A stretch of 12,550 nucleotides of DNA from Akkermansiaceae bacterium (GTDB lineage Bacteria > Verrucomicrobiota > Verrucomicrobiia > Verrucomicrobiales > Akkermansiaceae), in contig JAQGPE010000303.1 in assembly GCA_028293225.1 (NCBI GenBank), positions 1-12,550 on the forward strand. Direction: 5' to 3'. Shown here piece by piece: positions 8,071-12,550 of the stretch. The position numbers and the translations under genes were made by a program. The stretch's first letter is position 1, and every line of letters begins with the position of its first letter. Under the pieces are notes generated by a model, which saw nothing but the letters and a program-made list of their open reading frames with translations, did no database searches and was not told the DNA's origin.

Positions 8071-8118
8071 TGCCGCATTCAAGCACTCGCGGCCCGGAGG
8101 GCAATGGTGGATCTGCGC

Positions 8119-8442
8119 TCAGATGGGCTTTCTGTCGTCGAAGCCAATGCCCTTTTTCTTGCCGATGTGCAACGGGTTCTGGGTGAGAAACTCAGCATCG
8201 GGCTCATCGGCGAGCAGCTTGTCGATGTCCTCGATCCAGATCCACGGGCAGCGCTTGCGCTGATATTTGCGCCAGAGAATATCCCGCAGTTCCACCCAGA
8301 CCGCGCGCGGAGCCGGCTCCAGGCGGTTCCAATCCGGCTCGGTTTTCAGGGTCGTCTGGAAGAACCACTTGCCCGAGTGGTGGGTGGCCCGCCAATAGCG
8401 GACCCCTTCTTCTGTACGTTCATGCCATTCGTGGGCTTCCAT
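8119..8442 (-). CDS. Small Trp-rich hypothetical protein
   Basis: This 107-aa protein starts at the ATG at 8442 (MEAHEWHERTEEG). A TTG at 8478 would add 12 residues, but the ATG is preferred. Composition is unusual: eight tryptophans (6, 17, 26, 38, 49, 57, 67, 69), one Cys (65), many charged residues, and no signal peptide or membrane segment, so it is probably cytoplasmic. The segment WVELRDILWRKYQRKRCPW (49-67) is strongly basic and amphipathic. I have the impression that similar short proteins are conserved in Verrucomicrobiota, but I recognise no domain and assign no function. It is the first gene of the minus-strand block, divergent from the CPBP protease gene and 48 bases upstream of the M42 start. 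Its consistent frame and position support it as a real gene. Confidence 0.7.
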   Translation of the reverse strand: MEAHEWHERTEEGVRYWRATHHSGKWFFQTTLKTEPDWNRLEPAPRAVWVELRDILWRKYQRKRCPWIWIEDIDKLLADEPDAEFLTQNPLHIGKKKGIGFDDRKPI

Positions 8443-8546
8443 GCGCGGGAGGTTCCGACACCAGCCGGAGAAATCCAAACTCCAAAATCAGGAGACTTCC
8501 CGGAATCGGCATTGGATTTTCGAAACAGCTGTCTAACTTCCCGCCC
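8443..8546. promoter_or_regulatory. Divergent intergenic region with an 8-bp inverted repeat
   Basis: This 104-bp gap lies between the divergent starts at 8442 (minus) and 8547 (plus) and must hold the promoters for both blocks unless they are internal elsewhere. It is more AT-rich than its surroundings. AAATCCAA (8471-8478) and TTGGATTT (8512-8519) are exact reverse complements 33 bases apart, and a smaller CTCC/GGAG pair (8480-8483, 8491-8494) is nested inside. A weak plus-strand candidate is TTGGAT (8512-8517) followed by TAACTT (8534-8539), spacer 16; it would leave almost no leader before the GTG. No strong consensus promoter is visible on the minus strand. A promoter is inferred from geometry; operator function is a guess. 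Confidence 0.45.
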
Positions 8547-9608
8547 GTGCGCCGAATCTTCACGAGCGATGTGTTCAAAATCTTCCTGTATCTGGCAGGA
8601 GTCCTGATCCTCGGCGCCACCCTGGCCCCTGTGCTGCATAATCTGGGCAAGGGTCTCGCGGAAACCACCGCCGACAAGCAGACGGCCGCCCCGGTCAAGT
8701 GGCTGGCAGAGGCGGCTGGGCGGGCGCCCTTTCCCCGCTATTTCGACCGCGCGATCCTGATTTCCGGCCTGGTGCTGATCTTTCCTCTGCTTTCCGCCCT
8801 GCGCCTGGGCCGCAACAAAGACAAGTTCCGCGACACGCCCTGGTCGCTGCGGCTGCCCGAATCCCGGTTCAACTCCGACCTGGGCCAGCCGCTGCGGCGC
8901 AATCCCCATGGCTGGTTGCAACTCGTCTGCGGCTTCGTGATGGCCTGCGGACTCCTGATGCTTTCCGGCTGGCTGATGGTCCAGGCCGGCTTCTTCACCT
9001 GGAAGGACGCCCCGGCCTCGACCCACGGCGAAGTGAACAACTTCGTCGAAAAAATCCAGTGGGCCAAGGCGGTCAAGAAGAGCCTGCCGATCGCCGCCGT
9101 GGTCTCGATCATTGAGGAAATCCTCTTCCGCGGTGTGCTGCTGGGCATTTTCCTGCGCGCGATGCGCCCCGGCCCGGCGATCGCCATGCTCTCGTTCCTG
9201 TTTGCCTTCGTGCACTTCCTGGAGCCGCCGGCCGGTGTGACGATCACCGATCCGGACGCCCTGAACGCGGGATTCGTGATGCTCGGCCAGATCTTCACCC
9301 GCTTTGCCGATCCCCTGTCGCTGCTTTCCCGCTTCATGGTCCTGGCCGCCGTGGGGGTGGTGCTGGCCAATGCCCGCTACCGCACCGCCTCCCTGTGGCT
9401 GCCGATCGGCCTGCACGCGGGCTGGATCCTCGGCGTCGGCATCTTCAAGGCCGCCGTCTGGCCGGTGAAAGCCCCGTCCGACCTGGTGCGCTGGATCGTC
9501 GGTGACACCCTGATCGAGGGCCTGCTGCCCCTGAGCATCGTCATTTTCACCGGCTTCCTGGTCCAGTTGCTGACCCGCCGGGATCCCGATGAAGAAGAAA
9601 ATCTCTGA
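8547..9608 (+). CDS. CPBP family intramembrane metalloprotease (Abi/Rce1-like)
   Basis: This 353-aa protein has about eight predicted membrane segments (roughly 11-31, 69-87, 122-148, 179-203, 209-226, 262-275, 282-300, 323-342). The CPBP catalytic motifs are present in order: EEILFR (E190, E191, R195; the EExxxR motif), FAFVH (F219-H223; FxxxH) and H290 in GLHAGW. These glutamates and histidines form the metal site of Rce1-type glutamic/metallo intramembrane proteases. Bacterial members are linked to prenyl-protein-like processing, bacteriocin self-immunity and regulated proteolysis, but the substrate here is unknown. The N-terminal part, with a long loop between segments 2 and 3, is less conserved. 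The GTG at 8547 gives a basic N-terminus (RRIF) before the first helix; there is no Shine-Dalgarno. Its last 20 bases overlap the start of the ComF gene, so the two are cotranscribed and probably translationally coupled. Confidence 0.92.
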   Translation: MRRIFTSDVFKIFLYLAGVLILGATLAPVLHNLGKGLAETTADKQTAAPVKWLAEAAGRAPFPRYFDRAILISGLVLIFPLLSALRLGRNKDKFRDTPWSLRLPESRFNSDLGQPLRRNPHGWLQLVCGFVMACGLLMLSGWLMVQAGFFTWKDAPASTHGEVNNFVEKIQWAKAVKKSLPIAAVVSIIEEILFRGVLLGIFLRAMRPGPAIAMLSFLFAFVHFLEPPAGVTITDPDALNAGFVMLGQIFTRFADPLSLLSRFMVLAAVGVVLANARYRTASLWLPIGLHAGWILGVGIFKAAVWPVKAPSDLVRWIVGDTLIEGLLPLSIVIFTGFLVQLLTRRDPDEEENL

Positions 9609-10344
9609 GATCCTCCGCTACGGCTGGAGCCGGACACTCGACCTCATCTACCCGCCGCTCTGCCACCCCTGCGGCAAGGGCCTGCGCGACGGCCGCACCC
9701 TCTGTGAGACCTGCGATCTCTCCCTGCCGCGGTTGAAAGAACCCTTCTGCGACACCTGCGGCGAGGAGTTCGAAGGCAGCATGGAGGGTTCCTTCGAGTG
9801 CCCGAACTGCCGCAGCCAGGACTTTGCCTTCAGCTTCGCCCGGCCGGCGCTGTCGAATGACCCACGACTGCTGGAAATGATCCACCAGCTGAAATACGGC
9901 CGCCGCATCGACCTGGCTGCCGAGCTTGGCCGGCTGGCCGGTGATTCCTTCGCCGATCCCCGGCTGGCCGAGGCGCTCGCGGGCCGCTGGCCGCTCGTTC
10001 CGGTCCCGCTGCACCGCCGCCGCGAGCAGTGGCGGCATTTCAACCAGGCCTGGGAGATCGCCCGCGCGCTCGGCAAAACCACCGGCTTGCCGGTCCTGAA
10101 GGCGTTGAGCCGTCAGCGCCCGACCAATGCCCAGACCCGTCTGACCCGGGCCCAGCGCCTGAAAAACCTCCAGGGCGCCTTCGCCCTTTCCAAAAACGGC
10201 CGCCGGGATCTGGACCGGCTGCTTGCCGGAGTCGTCCTGATCGACGACGTCTTCACCACCGGCGCGACCACCCACGAATGCGCCCGCGTTCTCCGCCGCG
10301 CCGGGGTCCAAAAGGTGGTTGTCGTCACCGTCATGCGTGGCTAG
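9589..10344 (+). CDS. ComF family protein (zinc-ribbon phosphoribosyltransferase)
   Basis: The 251-aa product shows the full ComF architecture. An N-terminal double zinc-binding region has four CxxC pairs (C25/C28, C39/C42, C54/C57, C71/C74), preceded by the typical DLIYPPLCHPCG opening. A type I phosphoribosyltransferase domain follows, with LVPVPLH (136-142), a FNQ segment (151-153) and the PRPP-binding loop VVLIDDVFTTGATT (215-228). ComF proteins are cytoplasmic; in naturally competent bacteria they help process incoming single-stranded DNA with PriA and other partners, and many non-competent bacteria also keep one. The ATG at 9589 lies inside the end of the CPBP gene. No other competence gene is in the window, so competence cannot be claimed. 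The accD start follows 53 bases after its stop. Confidence 0.93.
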   Translation: MKKKISEILRYGWSRTLDLIYPPLCHPCGKGLRDGRTLCETCDLSLPRLKEPFCDTCGEEFEGSMEGSFECPNCRSQDFAFSFARPALSNDPRLLEMIHQLKYGRRIDLAAELGRLAGDSFADPRLAEALAGRWPLVPVPLHRRREQWRHFNQAWEIARALGKTTGLPVLKALSRQRPTNAQTRLTRAQRLKNLQGAFALSKNGRRDLDRLLAGVVLIDDVFTTGATTHECARVLRRAGVQKVVVVTVMRG

Positions 10345-10397
10345 CCTCTCCGCCTCCGCCGACTCCCTTTCCGCTTCCCCGATCTCTCTCTAAATCC

Positions 10398-11228
10398 ATG
10401 GGCATCTTCAACAAGCCACCTCTCCGCCGCAACCGCGGCCGCGACGACATGCCGGAGGGTCTCTGGACCAAATGTCCCGACTGCGGGGCGATGCTGCATC
10501 AGTTGGAACTGCGCCAGCACCAGCAGACCTGCCACCACTGTGGCCATCACTTCCTGATGGACTCGCGCGAGCGCATCGAGCTGCTCGCCGATCCCGGCAG
10601 CTTCAGTGAAACCGAAGCCGGCCTGATTTCCGCCAATCCCCTCGGCTTCCAGCAGTACCGCGAAAAGATCTCCGCCATGCGCGAGAAGACCGGTCTGGAC
10701 GACGCCGTCATCACCGGCCGCCTGACCATCGGCCACAAGCCCGCGATGATCGCGGTCATGGACTTCAAGTTCTTCGCCGGCTCGATGGGCTCGGTGGTCG
10801 GGGAAAAGATCACCCGCGCCATCGAAATGGCCATCGCCGAACGTCGCGGCGTCATCATCGTCTCCGCCTCCTCCGGCGCCCGCATGCAGGAAGGGATGCT
10901 GTCCCTGATGCAGATGGCCAAGACCTGCGGCGCTCTGGCCAAGCTCTCCGAAGCCGGCCTGCCCTACATCTCCGTGATGACCCACCCGACCACCGGCGGC
11001 GTCACCGCTTCCTTCGCAACCATCGGCGACATCAATCTCGCCGAACCGAAGTGCATGATCGGCTTTGCCGGTCCGCGCGTGGTGAAGGAAACCACCCACC
11101 AGAACCTGCCGGCCGGTTTCCAGACCGCCGAGTTCATGCTGGATCACGGCCTGGTCGACGCCATCGTGCCCCGTCAGAAGCTGCGCGAGCGCCTTTCGCA
11201 ACTGCTCGGCTTCATGATGCCGGTCTGA
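10398..11228 (+). CDS. accD: Acetyl-CoA carboxylase carboxyltransferase subunit beta
   Basis: This 276-aa protein is the beta subunit of the carboxyltransferase, which with AccA transfers the carboxyl group from carboxybiotin to acetyl-CoA, giving malonyl-CoA for fatty acid synthesis in the cytoplasm. The N-terminal zinc ribbon is intact (C26, C29, C45, C48), and the crotonase-like core has SGAR (159-162) and TTGGVTASFA (198-207) with the conserved double glycine, then GFAGPRVVKETTHQNLPAGF. The length is normal for AccD. The frame is open upstream to 10029, but this is only comF in another frame; the ATG at 10398 gives the standard MGIFNKPP-type N-terminus. The 53-base leader is almost entirely pyrimidine and has no Shine-Dalgarno. 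It is followed 28 bases later by folC, the same order as in E. coli. No sign of truncation or transfer. Confidence 0.97.
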   Translation: MGIFNKPPLRRNRGRDDMPEGLWTKCPDCGAMLHQLELRQHQQTCHHCGHHFLMDSRERIELLADPGSFSETEAGLISANPLGFQQYREKISAMREKTGLDDAVITGRLTIGHKPAMIAVMDFKFFAGSMGSVVGEKITRAIEMAIAERRGVIIVSASSGARMQEGMLSLMQMAKTCGALAKLSEAGLPYISVMTHPTTGGVTASFATIGDINLAEPKCMIGFAGPRVVKETTHQNLPAGFQTAEFMLDHGLVDAIVPRQKLRERLSQLLGFMMPV

Positions 11229-11256
11229 GCCACGCCGCTCGGGAAAAGGGAACGAC

Positions 11257-12483
11257 ATGAACTACGCCGAGTCCATCGACTGGCTCTTCGGGACCCAGCT
11301 CTTCGGCATCAAGCTGGGGCTGGAGGGGCCGAAGCGCCTGCTGAAGGAGTATCTGGCCTATCCCGGCCACCGGACGAAGGTCATCCACATCGCCGGGACC
11401 AACGGCAAGGGCAGCACCTGCGCGATGATCGACTCGGTCGCCCGCGCGGGAGGCATCCGCACCGCTCTGTTCACTTCGCCGCACCTGATCGACTTCCGCG
11501 AGCGCATGCGCGTCTCCGGGGCCGACATCCCGGAGGAGGTCTGCGCCGCGATGCTCACCGATCTCCGCAGGCTCTGCGAACGCCTCGACCCGCACCCGAC
11601 CTTCTTTGAAATCACCCTGGCGCTGGCGATGCGCTGGTTTCGTGAGAAAGAGGTCGAGCTGATCATCCTGGAAACGGGCATGGGCGGCCGGCTGGATGCC
11701 ACCACCGCCGTGCCCGCCGACGTCTGCGCGATCACCCCGATCGGCCTCGACCACACCCAGTGGCTCGGCGACACGCTGGAAAAAATCGCGGCGGAAAAGG
11801 CCGGTATTTTCGTGACCGGCAAGCCCGCCCTGTCCGCGCCCCAGAGCCCGGAGGTCGCCCACGTCCTGGAGATGGAGGCGAACGAAAAGCGCACGCCGCT
11901 GACCTTTCTGGCCGAGCCCCTGCGCGGGTATCCGATCGCGCTGCCCGGCCAGCACCAGGCCTGGAATGCCGCGCTGGCGCTGGAGTGCCTGCATGCCGCC
12001 GGCTTCCAGCTCAACTACGAGTCGGTCTTTCACGGTCTGGCCACGGTCAAGTGGGCGGGCCGCTTCGAACGGATCGAGCACGCCGGCCGCACCATCGTCC
12101 TCGACGGCGCCCACAACCCGCACGGCGCGAAAGTGCTCGCCGAGACGTGGTATGAGCAGTTCAAGGACCGCAAGGCCGCCCTCCTTTTCAGCGCCGTGGC
12201 GGCCAAGGACGTCGAAGGCATCCTCAGCCTGATCGCACCGCTGGCGGAATCCATTCACCTCTGCCCGGTCGATACGCCGCGCGCCGTAGCTCCAGAGGAA
12301 CTGGCGAAAAGCCTGCCTGCAGGTTCCCCCACTCCGGTCCTGCATCCCAGTTTCGACGCTGCCTTCGATGCCGTGATCGCCGCCGGGAGCCCCCTGCCCA
12401 TCCTCATCGCCGGTTCCCTGTTCCTGGTCGGCGAGGCAAAGGGCCGGATCGGCGCCACGCCCTTCATGCCGAGCATGCAGTGA
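11257..12483 (+). CDS. folC: Folylpolyglutamate synthase / dihydrofolate synthase
   Basis: The 408-aa product is a Mur-ligase-family enzyme that adds glutamate to dihydropteroate and/or to reduced folates using ATP, in the cytoplasm. Motifs in order: P-loop GTNGKGS (47-53), TSPH (73-76), ETGMGGRLDATTAV (139-152), GLDHTQWLG (163-171), EKAGI with the lysine that is carbamylated in relatives (K181), the Ala/Asn-rich helix QHQAWNAAL (232-240), GRFER (268-272) and LDGAHNPHGA (282-291) opening the C-terminal domain. Length is normal. Which of the two activities it has cannot be told from these motifs alone. The ATG at 11257 is 28 bases after accD and has the only purine-rich leader in the window (AAAAGGGA about 6 bases upstream), a weak Shine-Dalgarno. 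It is probably the last gene of the CPBP-comF-accD-folC run, since a hairpin follows its stop. Confidence 0.96.
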   Translation: MNYAESIDWLFGTQLFGIKLGLEGPKRLLKEYLAYPGHRTKVIHIAGTNGKGSTCAMIDSVARAGGIRTALFTSPHLIDFRERMRVSGADIPEEVCAAMLTDLRRLCERLDPHPTFFEITLALAMRWFREKEVELIILETGMGGRLDATTAVPADVCAITPIGLDHTQWLGDTLEKIAAEKAGIFVTGKPALSAPQSPEVAHVLEMEANEKRTPLTFLAEPLRGYPIALPGQHQAWNAALALECLHAAGFQLNYESVFHGLATVKWAGRFERIEHAGRTIVLDGAHNPHGAKVLAETWYEQFKDRKAALLFSAVAAKDVEGILSLIAPLAESIHLCPVDTPRAVAPEELAKSLPAGSPTPVLHPSFDAAFDAVIAAGSPLPILIAGSLFLVGEAKGRIGATPFMPSMQ

Positions 12484-12491
12484 CGCGTTGT

Positions 12492-12516
12492 TGGAGGCCA
12501 TCGCTGGCGGCCTCCA
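12492..12516 (+). terminator. Hairpin downstream of folC, possible terminator
   Basis: TGGAGGCC (12492-12499) and GGCCTCCA (12509-12516) are exact reverse complements with a 9-base loop, 8 bases after the folC stop. A strong GC stem placed right after the final gene fits a transcription terminator, but no U-run follows, so termination efficiency or Rho independence is uncertain. The remaining bases to 12550 hold a weak TCAAC/GTTGA pair (12519-12523, 12538-12542) and no recognisable gene. Confidence 0.5.
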
Positions 12517-12550
12517 GATCAACAGACTGAGCCGTTAGTTGAACTTTCCG

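Noticed and set aside
8071..8118. Possible separate promoter between the Trp-rich gene and the M42 gene
   Set aside because: The 48 bases hold no recognisable -35/-10 pair or hairpin, so cotranscription is the simpler reading.
7003..8607. 534-codon open frame on the plus strand
   Set aside because: It is antisense to the M42 peptidase, whose metal-binding motifs are complete, and runs across the divergent intergenic region. The translation has no recognisable motif.
8346..9416. 356-codon open frame on the minus strand
   Set aside because: It is antisense to the CPBP protease gene and overlaps the Trp-rich gene in another frame; composition is Gln/His/Gly-rich, without domains.
10029..10397. 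Possible 123-residue N-terminal extension of AccD
   Set aside because: It is comF read in another frame plus the pyrimidine leader; AccD proteins start near the ATG at 10398 with the zinc ribbon about 25 residues in.
11212..12522. 436-codon open frame on the minus strand
   Set aside because: It is antisense to folC, which has every family motif; the frame is a codon-bias shadow.
1..12550. Mobile element, defence island or CRISPR
   Set aside because: No transposase, integrase, terminal inverted repeats, tRNA attachment site or regular short repeats were seen, and base composition looks even across the window.

Overview
The window is about 12.5 kb of GC-rich, densely packed bacterial chromosome. 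Ten complete genes and one gene cut by the left edge occupy nearly all of it. No tRNA, rRNA, CRISPR array, insertion sequence or phage gene is visible. Gene content suggests a member of the Verrucomicrobiota (Luteolibacter/Verrucomicrobiaceae-like): a large U32-family protein, a secreted GH97 glycosidase, a small Trp-rich orphan of a type I associate with that phylum, and starts that almost all lack a Shine-Dalgarno sequence. This placement is an inference from recognition, not from a search.

Layout. (1) Positions 2-4090, plus strand, probable operon: a 5'-truncated U32-family protein, a 117-aa MmcQ/YjbR-like protein and a secreted GH97 alpha-glycosidase, separated by 9 and 3 bases. (2) Positions 4101-8442, minus strand, probable operon read right to left: a 107-aa Trp-rich protein, an M42 metallo-aminopeptidase, a 640-aa secreted protein that looks like four tandem NTF2-like modules, and a MoxR AAA+ ATPase. 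The M42 and 640-aa genes overlap as ATGA. MoxR converges on the GH97 gene with 10 bases between stops, and a perfect 13-bp hairpin lies in the 3' end of moxR. (3) A 104-bp divergent region (8443-8546) carries an 8-bp inverted repeat. (4) Positions 8547-12483, plus strand, probable operon: CPBP intramembrane protease, ComF-like phosphoribosyltransferase (20-base overlap), accD and folC. A hairpin follows folC at the right edge.

How the genes fit together. The right-hand block is mostly housekeeping: AccD for fatty acid synthesis and FolC for folate polyglutamylation, an adjacency also seen in E. coli. The left-hand block combines a probable RNA-modification-type protein with a glycan-degrading enzyme, with no evident functional link. 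The minus-strand block is the least ordinary part. Its MoxR gene lacks the DUF58/VWA partner usually found beside it and is instead translated after a secreted multi-module protein of unknown function. That is the best candidate here for an undescribed functional unit, though the evidence is gene order and fold guessing only.
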